This document shows positions 40,001 to 47,442 of a DNA stretch of 51,692 nucleotides, piece by piece. Under the pieces are notes generated by a model. That model had not been told where the DNA came from. It worked only from the letters and a program-made list of their open reading frames with translations, and did not search any database. Source of the DNA: Bryobacterales bacterium (GTDB lineage: Bacteria; Acidobacteriota; Terriglobia; Bryobacterales; Bryobacteraceae); assembly GCA_016789905.1 (NCBI GenBank), contig JAEUQC010000208.1, positions 1 to 51,692 on the forward strand, given 5' to 3'. The position numbers were made by a program, and so were the translations under genes. Each line of letters opens with the position of its first letter. The stretch's first letter is position 1.

Positions 40001-40482
40001 GCCAGCGTGAACGGATTGCGCGCCAGCACCGGCAGGTCTTTCAGTAGTTGGCCCGTCACCATGGTGGTCATCGTGGCGGTGTTGAACTGCACTTCGGAAA
40101 CCTGGCCGGAAATCGTTACCTTCTCCGAAACGCCTCCCAGCGAAAGTTGCGGGTTGATGGTGATATCCCCGCGCGTCTGCACGGTGATGTTCTCCTGCAC
40201 GAACTTCTGAAAACCTACGGATTCCACCGTCACTGAATACGTCCCTGGCGAGACGAAATCGAAAAGGAAGGAGCCTGTCCCGTCCGATTGCCGAACTGCT
40301 TCCACGCCCGTGTTCACGTTGAGCAACGACACTTTGGCGCCCACAACTTTGGCCTGGGATGGGTCGGTGACCGTTCCCTGAACCTTCGCACGATAATCCT
40401 GACCGATGGCAACTCCCGCACCCAATAGAGCAATGCCTGCGAGAAAGGCCACCAAGACGAAGCGATTTGAAGTTGAATTCAT
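37015..40482 (-). CDS. Oar-like TonB-dependent receptor (second copy)
   Basis: Outer-membrane protein of 1155 residues. A signal peptide (about 8-27, ending GVAIGQ) precedes a carboxypeptidase-regulatory domain (about 28-115: VQGTVTDPSQAKVVGAKVSL, GSFLFDFVSPGTYSVTVE), a plug-like region (about 120-260, with LLDGVPLGYAARGS) and a long barrel ending in a C-terminal phenylalanine (MRIHF). The ATG at 40482 has a strong AGGAGA ribosome binding site, while the longer frame to 40602 would cover the promoter. The best promoter in the window (TTGACA-17-TATTGT) drives it, with a palindrome over the likely transcription start. An ECF sigma factor gene is divergent from it, but the ligand is unknown. Confidence 0.9.
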   Translation of the reverse strand: MNSTSNRFVLVAFLAGIALLGAGVAIGQDYRAKVQGTVTDPSQAKVVGAKVSLLNVNTGVEAVRQSDGTGSFLFDFVSPGTYSVTVESVGFQKFVQENITVQTRGDITINPQLSLGGVSEKVTISGQVSEVQFNTATMTTMVTGQLLKDLPVLARNPFTLALLNPAVVNRYWDVSHRNPFYMWSNSGMDVGGSTGGKNDQLLDGVPLGYAARGSYNASMDAVQEVAVQQNAVDAEFGFGAGGTLNLSMKSGTNDFHGTGYYFGRNPALNAISNRIVNQPSVVKNHTWGGTIGNPILKNKLFSYFSYEQWKSTQPQNSVSTLPTELERNGDFSRTLAPNGAVRPIYDPFTTVFDAASATATRTPFPGNIIPAQRIDPTGRKIMADLWKPNGPGDNITGVNNYKASYYWWLKYWNISERVDYNVSDKIRMYARFSKYQTRLDNPNHGGTIAVRSDNGGIMDALNAAADVLYLMSPRTTIDFRYGASYLEDEYDSAWAKVPESVWAGLFPSGWYKPVLKDLPGIYYPSFGFSGNGSVSAGLGSWWQVRGRVHAPSVQMTHEAGKHHLKAGWQLRYSYDENGLPSVGGFNFNAVDTGNTFINFNSSLSGSQFASALLGVVNSGNASISPMFNNQYSQWGIFFQDDYRINKNITLNLGLRWETEQAPKDDNYKFSRFLDLNNPIPELQSGVTMPAQVRSIATVNYKYNGAWMFTDSSNPRVYKNLGNFLPRAGIAIRMNDKSALRLGYARYAIPMKGAFTEGLGSIPLDGYSQVTNSLTPVQGVPKTLISDPFPVNNPVNPPVGTGYGRYQNVGNAASWFNQDLKRPINDRVSVSYQRQFPFQLMTDITYFMNFGHNQLQPSMWGGNYGFDLNQVDPNLYYTHKGAMDAAVPNPFYNLLPASKMPGSLRNQPTVSVASLLRPYPQYGSLNQQFMPSRSNRYRAIQIKVDRRFADGLSLVLGYNYNNESRSEWFNQPDTYANKFTMIDTRDPRHTIRLGGTWEIPVGKGRKLLTNSNRLVDAIIGGWATSHLMMWNNGPRLTFGQMNAPTDTPSIDNPSRNGYFDTTKFSQAAPYTPRTNPWYYSDLRGFGFWNLDSTLVKYFPLTERARLEMRMEFYNSPNAFMPSQPDMNVTSSTFGKSTWVAGGNYGREVQYTMRIHF

Positions 40483-40532
40483 CTTCCATCTCCTGTCATA
40501 CTTGCCGTACACCGAAAAACAACTGCAAAGAA

Positions 40533-40547
40533 CTGCCTGACTGGCAG
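40533..40547. promoter_or_regulatory. Palindrome at the transcription start of the TonB receptor
   Basis: CTGCC-TGACT-GGCAG, 5-bp arms around a 5-bp center, lies immediately downstream of the -10 box on the minus strand, so it would cover about +2 to +16. The position fits a repressor operator; the regulator is unknown. Confidence 0.4.
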
Positions 40548-40548
40548 A

Positions 40549-40577
40549 ACAATACACATCTGTAAACGCAGTGTCAA
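40549..40577 (-). promoter_or_regulatory. Strong sigma-70 promoter for the TonB receptor
   Basis: On the minus strand a perfect TTGACA (40572-40577) and TATTGT (40549-40554) are separated by 17 bp. The predicted leader is about 60 nt with a good ribosome binding site before the ATG at 40482. Confidence 0.7.
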
Positions 40578-40687
40578 GCGTCCAAGCGTTTTTTGGCGCC
40601 ACGCTTCCGGTGAATTATGCCCTCTTGGGCAGTCGTAGAGAACCTCCGGGCGCAGCACAAAACGCTCGTCGGCGCCGTCCTAATTGT

Positions 40688-41215
40688 ATGCGCGCCACCT
40701 CCGAGGCCACCGTCCCGATTCAGGCGAGCGGCGGCGATTTCGAACTCCTTTTCCGGGAAAACTACAGCGCCGTTGTCCGCCACGCCCAGCGCGTAACCGG
40801 TAACCTGGCCGAAGCCGAAGAACTCGCCTCGGAAGCTTTCGTCAAACTCATGCGCGAGCGGCAGCAGATTCGGGACCGCGTAGGATGGCTGAAAAAATGC
40901 GTGCTGTTCATGGCGCTCGACCGGCTACGCGCCAACGAACGCCGCGATAACCGGGAGCGGCGCGCCGCTCCGCCCAATCACCCCGGTAATCCGGAAAGTG
41001 ATGCAATTCTTCAACAGCGGCAACGGCAAGTGCGGCAGGTGCTGTCGTCGCTTTCCACCCAGGATGCTGTATTGTTGCTGGCCCGCGCCGACGGGGCAAG
41101 TTATCAGGAAGCGGCCGAATTGGCCGGAATTCGAGTGACCTCAACCGGCGCCAAGCTGGCCCGCGCCGAACGCCGGTTCAAGGAAAGATACGAGGAAATG
41201 TATGGCGACATCTGA
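40688..41215 (+). CDS. ECF-type RNA polymerase sigma factor
   Basis: Protein of 175 residues. Region 2 is seen at DFELLFRENYSAVVRHAQRVTGNLAEAEELASEAFVKLM, and region 4 as SSLSTQDAVLLLARADGASYQEAAELAGIRVTSTGAKLARAERRF, a helix-turn-helix of sigma-70 type. The linker is short, as in extracytoplasmic-function sigma factors. The frame is open from 40571, but the ATG at 40688 gives a normal N-terminus. The 3' end overlaps the next gene by 14 bp, which encodes a likely membrane-anchored partner. The divergent TonB receptor promoter has a sigma-70 consensus, so it is not an obvious target. Confidence 0.85.
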   Translation: MRATSEATVPIQASGGDFELLFRENYSAVVRHAQRVTGNLAEAEELASEAFVKLMRERQQIRDRVGWLKKCVLFMALDRLRANERRDNRERRAAPPNHPGNPESDAILQQRQRQVRQVLSSLSTQDAVLLLARADGASYQEAAELAGIRVTSTGAKLARAERRFKERYEEMYGDI

Positions 41216-42152
41216 ATTCGTTACCAGGAAGCTGGCCCTGTTGGATACGGGCCTTGTTATGACGCAGGAGCAAATCGACGCCGCGTGGAGCCGTGTCCAA
41301 CAACGCGCCGCCGCCCCGCCCCCGGCCCGGCGCATCCCCCCCCGATGGGCCCTCGGCATGGGCGTGGCGGCCACGTTGGCCATCGCCCTGCTCACTCCGG
41401 GCGCCCGTGTCCTGGCCCAGTCCGTCTGGCGGTCCATCGTCCTTTGGCAGGCGGCCCCCGTTACCTTGGATATGGCCAATACAAGCATGGACCTGCTGCT
41501 GCCGAACGTTTTTCCGCTCCACCAGAACGGCGAAACATGGCGCACCGCGGACCAGGCGGAGGCCGAACGTCTGGCTGGCTTCCACGTGCTGACATTGGCC
41601 AGCCCCCACCAGCCCTCATTCCGTGTGGAGCAGCAGCCGGAAATTGCGCGTGTCGTCGATCTGGCCGCCATCCGCGCCGAACTCACCCGGCTGGGCCGCC
41701 CCATGGTGGAGGCGCCCGATGGCATTGACGGCGCCAGAATCGTACTCCGCCCGGGCAGCCGGCTCGCCGTCACCTCCTATGGCGAATGCCCGCAGATAAA
41801 GGGCATGTGGCGCGCCTGCGCGTTTCTGGTGCAGGCCCGGCCCAAAGTGTTGACGCTTCCACCCAACGTGATGCCGGAGCCGTTCGTGCAATTTTCGCTG
41901 GAACTCGCCGGCCTGCCGTCCGCCCAGGCCCGCCAATTGCAACGCCTCGTCGGCGCCGATCCCGCTATTTACCTGCCCAATGAGGCGGGATCCACCGTGG
42001 AACCGGTCACCGTAAGAGGCCATCGCGGCTTTCTGGTGCGCAGTCCCGGAAACGGCGCGCACGTCCTGCAGTGGCAGGACTCTGAGTTTCACTTCGAGCT
42101 GCATACCCGCGATGCCGCCGGCGCCGTGGCCCTGGCCGAAACCCTCCGCTAG
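41202..42152 (+). CDS. Single-pass membrane protein, putative anti-sigma factor
   Basis: Protein of 316 residues. A short cytoplasmic N-terminal segment (about 1-47), one transmembrane helix (about 50-66, ALGMGVAATLAIALL) and a long exported domain of mixed strands follow. The start lies inside the sigma factor gene (14-bp overlap), indicating translational coupling and a partner function, typically an anti-sigma factor. No zinc-binding anti-sigma motif is visible, and the exported domain (about 70-316) is not recognised. A terminator for the opposite strand lies right behind it. Confidence 0.6.
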   Translation: MATSEFVTRKLALLDTGLVMTQEQIDAAWSRVQQRAAAPPPARRIPPRWALGMGVAATLAIALLTPGARVLAQSVWRSIVLWQAAPVTLDMANTSMDLLLPNVFPLHQNGETWRTADQAEAERLAGFHVLTLASPHQPSFRVEQQPEIARVVDLAAIRAELTRLGRPMVEAPDGIDGARIVLRPGSRLAVTSYGECPQIKGMWRACAFLVQARPKVLTLPPNVMPEPFVQFSLELAGLPSAQARQLQRLVGADPAIYLPNEAGSTVEPVTVRGHRGFLVRSPGNGAHVLQWQDSEFHFELHTRDAAGAVALAETLR

Positions 42153-42182
42153 AAAAAAATGGCCGCGCCTTGCGGCGCGGCC
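42153..42182 (-). terminator. Terminator of the S8 peptidase gene
   Basis: GGCCGCGCC (42161-42169) and GGCGCGGCC (42174-42182) form a 9-bp GC-rich stem with a 4-nt loop. Read on the minus strand it is followed by a T run, so it terminates the peptidase gene, whose stop lies at 42228. It also sits just behind the convergent putative anti-sigma gene. Confidence 0.75.
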
Positions 42183-42211
42183 GGAGTGATCAATCAGCGA
42201 AAGAAAATTGT

Positions 42212-42244
42212 TACCGGTCCCCTTTGACTACCGGTCCCCTTTGA
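42212..42244. repeat. 16-bp tandem repeat, 17-bp period, across the stop codon of the S8 peptidase
   Basis: TACCGGTCCCCTTTGA is present at 42212-42227 and again at 42229-42244. The copy at 42229 encodes the C-terminal residues IKGDR and the TAG stop on the minus strand, while the other lies just beyond the stop and would read the same residues before a TAA. Confidence 0.8.
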
Positions 42245-43940
42245 TGGACAGGGCTTCGTCGAAGAGCTTTAGCGAATCGCCCCACAGTACCGAGTCGCCC
42301 CACAGCACGGAGAACCCGCGTTGCGTGGAATCGCCCCACAAAACACTCGACGGGCCAACCAGCGCTCCGTTCTTCATCACCAGGTCGCCCCACAGCACCG
42401 AATCGCCCCACAAAACAGATTCCCCCCAAAGTACGGAGGTGGAAATGGTGGGGTAGGTCTTGTTCACCTGCGCCTTGCCATTGGTCCACGAAAGCCACGG
42501 GGAAAGCGCCAGTTTACCCGCGGTGGGCTTCTCCGTATTGGCCAGTGCGGCTTTCAGGTCCAGATAGCCGGCGCCAACGGTCAGCGCGTCGTGCGTCACG
42601 TTGTAGGTAACGCCCGTGAACGGATCGGTAATGGCCGCTCCGGGAACAAAGTTTTTGAATGCGGTCTTCATCAGACGCGCCTTAATCTGGTCCGGCCGAA
42701 GCGTCGAGTCCTTCTGCAACAGCAGCGCCACGGATCCGCTCACCATCGGCGCGGCCATGCTGGTGCCGCTCAGCAGGAACACGTTCTGCACGTTGATTGT
42801 GCCCATTTCGAAACTGATGCCAATGGCATTGGCCTGATACGAACGCACCAGATACTGCGAAGCGTCCAGTCGCGCGTATACCGTGTTCCCCGGCGCCACC
42901 AGGTCCGGCTTCATCACATGGTCCACTGCCGACGGGCCTTTGGAACTGTAGGAGGCAATCGTGTCGTCGCTATTCCCCGTGTGTCCCGCCATCCGCGTGG
43001 CGCCCACTGTAATCACATACGGGTCGTTCGCCGGCGAACCAATCGTGCCGTAGCCCTGCGTATTGTAAGTGTTGTCCCGGCCGGCGTTCCCGGCCGCCAC
43101 CACCACCGTGATCCCCGCTTTCCACGCCTTTTCCACCGCCTGGCACAAAGGATCCAGCCGGAAACTCTCTCGCACCGGCCGGCCTAGCGAAAGGTTGATC
43201 ACTTTAATCGGATACGTGCCCGCCGTCTTCAGCGATATCGCGTGATTGATTGCGGCAATCACATAGCTGTCCTGCCCGCGGCCATTGGCGTCCAGCACGC
43301 GCAGGTTCAACAGCTTCACCTTCGGCGCCACGGCCGTCATCGGGTACGCGCCCGCCCCGCCCAAACAGGTTCCTTCCCCGCCAATGATCCCCGCCACATG
43401 CGTGCCGTGCCCATACAGGTCGGCCGTCGTGCTCTCCGTGGTCACAAAATTCTTACTGTAAACAACGCGGGATGTCGTGCAGTAGGGCGCCATGTTCAGG
43501 TAGGCGTCTTTATTGATGCCGCTATCGAGCACAGCCACGTACACGCCATTGCCTGTCTGCGTGGGCCGCTCCGGCACCGTCATTGCCGCGAATCGGAACC
43601 CGATCGCCTCCATGTACATCCACGGCGGAAAATGCGTCGCGCCCACCTCCCGGTCCGGTGTCACGTACTCCACATCCGGGTCCTGTTCCAACTCCCGCAG
43701 CTCCGCCGCCGTTACGCGCCGCGTCGCCATGCCAACCTCAGGCATTCTCCCCTGCGCCCGCCGCGCCCGCGGTTCCGCGCCGTCCTTGTAACGGATAATC
43801 ACATCGAACGGCTGCCCGGCGTCCCCGTCCGTCGCCCGCAATTCCCGCGAAAGTCTCCCGCTCCCCTTTGTGTTGCCCGGTTGGGCCATGGCCAGCGAAG
43901 TGAGTGCGATCAGGCTGATTGTAATGCGATTGAGGTACAT
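42228..43940 (-). CDS. S8 (subtilisin-like) serine peptidase with SVLWGD C-terminal repeats
   Basis: Secreted protease of 570 residues. A signal peptide (about 1-20) is followed by an inhibitor-like propeptide (about 40-100) and the subtilase domain with D139 (VAVLDSG), H178 (HGTHVAG), the oxyanion Asn285 (AAGNAG) and S394 (SGTSMAAP), all canonical. After about 500 there are six copies of SVLWG(D/E) within residues 502-555. The longer frame starting at 43967 is less likely because the ATG at 43940 begins the signal peptide. The gene is convergent with the sigma/anti-sigma pair and ends at a terminator. The substrate is unknown. Confidence 0.92.
   Translation of the reverse strand: MYLNRITISLIALTSLAMAQPGNTKGSGRLSRELRATDGDAGQPFDVIIRYKDGAEPRARRAQGRMPEVGMATRRVTAAELRELEQDPDVEYVTPDREVGATHFPPWMYMEAIGFRFAAMTVPERPTQTGNGVYVAVLDSGINKDAYLNMAPYCTTSRVVYSKNFVTTESTTADLYGHGTHVAGIIGGEGTCLGGAGAYPMTAVAPKVKLLNLRVLDANGRGQDSYVIAAINHAISLKTAGTYPIKVINLSLGRPVRESFRLDPLCQAVEKAWKAGITVVVAAGNAGRDNTYNTQGYGTIGSPANDPYVITVGATRMAGHTGNSDDTIASYSSKGPSAVDHVMKPDLVAPGNTVYARLDASQYLVRSYQANAIGISFEMGTINVQNVFLLSGTSMAAPMVSGSVALLLQKDSTLRPDQIKARLMKTAFKNFVPGAAITDPFTGVTYNVTHDALTVGAGYLDLKAALANTEKPTAGKLALSPWLSWTNGKAQVNKTYPTISTSVLWGESVLWGDSVLWGDLVMKNGALVGPSSVLWGDSTQRGFSVLWGDSVLWGDSLKLFDEALSIKGDR
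42276..42437 (-). repeat. SVLWGD repeat-coding segment of the S8 peptidase
   Basis: Six copies of the hexapeptide SVLWG(D/E) lie at residues 502-507, 508-513, 514-519, 532-537, 544-549 and 550-555. The first three and the last two are contiguous, giving 18-bp DNA repeats; the short unrelated spacers contain VMKNGALVGP and STQRGF. Confidence 0.9.
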
Positions 43941-44033
43941 AACTTCTGTACCAACAGTACCTGGCAAACGAGAGGGCGCCTATCAATCGTATGTACTGAA
44001 TGAAGCTGGAACCAGCGGTCTACGCTACGGCGC

Positions 44034-45281
44034 CTACTTACTTACACCCTCTAAACAATCAGCCTCTGTCTCTTCCTCTCTCTCCCGCAGTTGGCCCAGC
44101 TCTATCGGTATCGCCACCTTGGCCAGAACCGTGAAAACAAATGCTCCCATGGACCATATACCCAACGCCACAACCAGTTCCACCCACGTTGGCGAATACT
44201 CATGAATCTTGCCCCACGGTTCGGGAATAAAACCAGGAATAATTGTACCTATTCCCTTCTCAATGAGAATACCTACGAATAACATGGCGCACGCCAGATA
44301 GAGCACCGGCTTCTTCGCCCGCAGCCGGTGCAGCGACAACAGCCCGGTCGCCGTGAATGTCAGCGCGATCGAAGACCAGATCCACGGCACCAGCGCCCGC
44401 TTCTCCCCGATCCCGAAGAACAGATACCGCGCCGACATGCCGTGGTGCGTGTTCCGGTAAAACTCCACAAACAACTCGGAAATCGTCATCACCGCGCAGA
44501 TTTGCGCCGCCACCGTCACCACCACCGATAGCTTTTCAATCGTCTCCTTCGCCACCGGGTAATCGCCGAAACGCCGGATTAGCGTTAACACCACAATCAT
44601 CAGCGCCGGCCCGGCCGTGAACGCCGTGGCCAGAAACCGCGGGCCCAGCAGCGAAGAGTTCCAGAATGGCCGCGCCGGCAGTCCGGCGTACAGGAACGCC
44701 GTCACCAGGTGCAGGCTCACCGCCCAGGCGATCGACAGCAGCACCACCGGCACGTACAGCCGCTTGTCCGGCTCTTTGCCCTGCCAGTGGGAATACAGCA
44801 GGTAGAACGGCACGCCGATATTCAGTGCCAGATAGCCGTTCAACACCAGAATGTCCCAGGCCAGCATGGATCGCGGAAAGTTCATCACGCCCACAATTGG
44901 CATCAAGTGCCACAGCCGCGCCGGGCCGCCCACGTCCACAACAACAAACGCAATGGCCATGATCAACGCCGCAACCGCCATCGCCTCCCCAATCAGCACG
45001 GCGCTGTGGAAGTCGTGGTCTTTCAGTACATAGCTCGGCATCACCAGAATCACCGCCGCCGCCGCCACTCCCACCAGGAACGTGAAGTTGGAAATGTAGA
45101 ACCCCCAGCTCACATGGTCGTGCAGCCCGGTCACCACCATGCCGTCGCGCAGTTGAATGGAATAGGCCCATGCGCCGCAGCACATCAGTCCCGTCAGTAT
45201 CGCCATCCACAGGTGGTATGCCGTGGATCCTTGCGTCGCCTCGCGCAACGCGTCGTTGAAAAATGCCCGGAGTGTGCGCAT
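44034..45281 (-). CDS. nrfD: NrfD/PsrC-type membrane quinol dehydrogenase subunit
   Basis: Integral membrane protein of 415 residues with about ten hydrophobic helices. It belongs to the NrfD family, which oxidises quinol (or reduces quinone) in the membrane and exchanges electrons with a partner iron-sulfur protein. The 4Fe-4S protein gene upstream has its stop 3 bp before this ATG. It closes the nap operon and would replace NapC as electron entry point from the quinol pool. The cytoplasmic C-terminal tail is acidic (REREEETEADCLE). Confidence 0.85.
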   Translation of the reverse strand: MRTLRAFFNDALREATQGSTAYHLWMAILTGLMCCGAWAYSIQLRDGMVVTGLHDHVSWGFYISNFTFLVGVAAAAVILVMPSYVLKDHDFHSAVLIGEAMAVAALIMAIAFVVVDVGGPARLWHLMPIVGVMNFPRSMLAWDILVLNGYLALNIGVPFYLLYSHWQGKEPDKRLYVPVVLLSIAWAVSLHLVTAFLYAGLPARPFWNSSLLGPRFLATAFTAGPALMIVVLTLIRRFGDYPVAKETIEKLSVVVTVAAQICAVMTISELFVEFYRNTHHGMSARYLFFGIGEKRALVPWIWSSIALTFTATGLLSLHRLRAKKPVLYLACAMLFVGILIEKGIGTIIPGFIPEPWGKIHEYSPTWVELVVALGIWSMGAFVFTVLAKVAIPIELGQLREREEETEADCLEGVSK

Positions 45282-45284
45282 CGG

Positions 45285-46232
45285 TTAGTCCATGTAGTAC
45301 CAGAATTTGGGCTCGGTACCCAGATCCTCTTTCAGCCGAAATACCTTCTTATTGGCCAGAATCCAGCGAATCTCACTGTTCGGGTCCAGCAGGTTCCCGA
45401 ACACGCGCGCCCCCGTCGGGCACGCCTCCACGCACGCCGGATTCTTGCCGTCGCGCGAACGCTGCACGCAGAACGTGCACTTTTCCACCACGCCCTTCTT
45501 CCGCAGCCGGTTGCCCAGGTAGTGCTGGTTCGGGTTCACTTCTTCGGCCGGCACCAGCGGGTCCGCCCAGTTAAATCGCCGCGCGTCGTACGGGCAGGCG
45601 GCCATGCAGTAACGGCAGCCGATGCACCAGTTGTAATCCACTACCACAATGCCGTCCGGCTCCATCCACGTCGCCTTCACCGGGCAAACATCCACGCACG
45701 GCGGGTTCTGGCAGTGGAAGCATTGCGTGCCCATGTAGAAGTGGCCCGCGGCCGGCACCTGGTGGAAGAAGTCGTCACTGGCCTCTTCAAAATTCATCGA
45801 ACCCTTTTCCAACTCGTGAATCCGGATGTAGGCCATCCCGCTGGCGCGGTCCTGGTTGTTCTCCTGTATGCAGGCCTTCACGCAGTCCATGTAGCCGCGG
45901 CACTTGGACACGTTGAACGCATACCCGTACAGCACGTTCTCCCGCGCGCCCTGCGCGCTAACGTCAATCCGGTTGCCCGTGTTCAACTCATAGCTGCGCT
46001 CCAGCCGCTGAATGGTCGCTTCCTTTTCGGCCGGCGTCATCGCCTGGAAATGCCCCTGGAAATAGGCCTCCCAGTCCAGCTTGGCCTTCTCCTTCTCCGC
46101 CGCCGAGGCCATCGGGCTGCACGAGGTTTGCAGCACACCCAGGCCGGCGGCCAACATGCCGCCAACCGTGCCGATGGCCGTGCGCCGGTCCATCGGTTTG
46201 TCGGTAAGTATTTTGAATGGGGACTCGGTCAC
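45285..46232 (-). CDS. Periplasmic four-cluster iron-sulfur electron transfer protein, NrfC-like
   Basis: Protein of 315 residues with a twin-arginine-like leader (MDRRTAIGTVGGMLAAG) ending at a possible lipobox cysteine (C38). Ferredoxin-type motifs are CFHCQNPPCVDVCP, CIGCRYCMAACP and CTFCVQRSRDGKNPACVEACP. In the first motif (CRGYMDCVKAC, 111-121) the second cysteine is replaced by Tyr114. NrfC/DmsB-like subunits take electrons from NrfD and pass them on, here presumably to the tetraheme protein and NapB. The start is a GTG overlapping the upstream stop (GTGA). Confidence 0.85.
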   Translation of the reverse strand: MTESPFKILTDKPMDRRTAIGTVGGMLAAGLGVLQTSCSPMASAAEKEKAKLDWEAYFQGHFQAMTPAEKEATIQRLERSYELNTGNRIDVSAQGARENVLYGYAFNVSKCRGYMDCVKACIQENNQDRASGMAYIRIHELEKGSMNFEEASDDFFHQVPAAGHFYMGTQCFHCQNPPCVDVCPVKATWMEPDGIVVVDYNWCIGCRYCMAACPYDARRFNWADPLVPAEEVNPNQHYLGNRLRKKGVVEKCTFCVQRSRDGKNPACVEACPTGARVFGNLLDPNSEIRWILANKKVFRLKEDLGTEPKFWYYMD

Positions 46233-46762
46233 GGGGTCTCCTCAGCCTGCATGCGGGATAGGGCGGGCCAGCGCGGGCTCAGCCGCGGCTGATGGGAATT
46301 GTGGCAGCCCGTGCAGTTCAGCACGCGCCGGTCGGCGGCCCAGCCGCTCATGCGCTTCCCATGCGCCCCGCCGCGCCAGTCGGCGGCTTGTTTAGAATGG
46401 CACTGCGCGCAAAGTTCGTGGCTGCTGTCAAAGCTGATCTCTTTGCCGTTCAGCAGATGCAAGGACTCGGTCGGCGTCTCACTATGACACGTCTTGCATT
46501 CGGTAATCACGCCCGGCGCGTGCAATAGCTTGATCTCCCAGTGCGCGGCAGGCTTGGTCTGCTTCAACACCGGCAGCGGTTTATCGTGGCACTTGGCGCA
46601 CGGGTATTTCGTCAGGTGCGGCGTGCGCGGGTCCACCTGCAGCGCGGGCGGGCCCTCCACATGGCCGGATTGTTGCAGCGTGGCCAGCAGTGTGGTGTGC
46701 GGTTTATGATCGCCGCCGCAGGCCGCTAATAGCAGAATCGCCGCTAAAACAAGCGCTCTCAT
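46229..46762 (-). CDS. Tetraheme c-type cytochrome lipoprotein
   Basis: Protein of 177 residues with a lipoprotein signal (LLLAAC, C15) and four CXXCH heme motifs: CAKCH (55-59), CKTCH (89-93), CAQCH (118-122) and CTGCH (150-154). Extra histidines could serve as distal ligands. A membrane-anchored tetraheme protein next to NapAB plausibly carries electrons from the iron-sulfur protein to NapB, in the place usually taken by NapC. The ATG at 46762 overlaps the stop of napB (ATGA); the frame open to 46897 has no proper start or signal peptide. Not homologous in visible sequence to NapC. Confidence 0.85.
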   Translation of the reverse strand: MRALVLAAILLLAACGGDHKPHTTLLATLQQSGHVEGPPALQVDPRTPHLTKYPCAKCHDKPLPVLKQTKPAAHWEIKLLHAPGVITECKTCHSETPTESLHLLNGKEISFDSSHELCAQCHSKQAADWRGGAHGKRMSGWAADRRVLNCTGCHNSHQPRLSPRWPALSRMQAEETP

Positions 46763-47442
46763 TGGCCGCCTCCATTCCGGCTGAACAACGGCTGCGGCGC
46801 CGCGCCCTGCACATGGCATTGCCGGCAATTGGATCGCTCCGGGTGCGATGTCCGGATCTCCGCCGGCGCCGCTGGCCCGCCATGGCACGCCAGGCAATTG
46901 GACCGCATATCAAGCTCATGCGGAATCACCGGCGGCGCTCCAGGCATCGCGCCCTTCGGCACCTCCGCCGCCAGTGCCGCCTGGAACGTAGAGGCCTGGA
47001 AATTCCCTTTGTTCTCCGGATGCACATGGCAACTGCGGCAGTTGATCAGTTCCGGATGCGGCGTCACCGGCGTGAACGCCTTGAACGCCGGCACCCACCC
47101 GCCGTCCAAATGGCACGCCAGGCAACTCTTGCCCCCCATGCTTTTGTCGTCCACCAGATCATGCGGAATCGCCGGCGGGCCGCCCGGGTAGGCGCGCCGC
47201 GCATAGTACGCCGGCAAATGCCGCTCCGGCTGCCCAGGCCCCGGTTTTACGTCTTTCAAAAACGCTCCCTTGTTGGACCGTTCAAACACGCCGCTCTCCG
47301 TCAAAATCGGCAACGGCCTTTCTAAATTCGTCGCCGCCGGCGTCCGCGCTTCCCGCTCGCCGGAGCCCAGCGCGTGGCCGATAACGAAGACCGCCGCGGC
47401 CATCAGCGCCGTTGCCATCGCAATCCGCCATATCCGTTTCAT
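46759..47442 (-). CDS. napB: NapB-like nitrate reductase cytochrome c subunit with duplicated diheme domain
   Basis: Protein of 227 residues with an N-terminal hydrophobic segment (about 8-26). NapB normally has one diheme domain of the form PPxIPHxL ... CLACH ... CRxCHV. Here that block occurs twice: GGPPAIPHDL, CLACH (107-111) and CRSCHV (135-140), then GAPPVIPHEL, CLACH (183-187) and CRQCHV (206-211). The protein is therefore a tetraheme NapB, probably after internal duplication. The ATG overlaps the napA stop (ATGA), and the next gene overlaps its own stop. It is the small electron transfer partner of NapA. Confidence 0.85.
   Translation of the reverse strand: MKRIWRIAMATALMAAAVFVIGHALGSGEREARTPAATNLERPLPILTESGVFERSNKGAFLKDVKPGPGQPERHLPAYYARRAYPGGPPAIPHDLVDDKSMGGKSCLACHLDGGWVPAFKAFTPVTPHPELINCRSCHVHPENKGNFQASTFQAALAAEVPKGAMPGAPPVIPHELDMRSNCLACHGGPAAPAEIRTSHPERSNCRQCHVQGAAPQPLFSRNGGGQ

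Noticed and set aside
37408..40047. 879-residue open frame on the plus strand across the TonB receptor
   Set aside because: It is antisense to the receptor, lacks any recognisable domain, and results from high GC codon bias.
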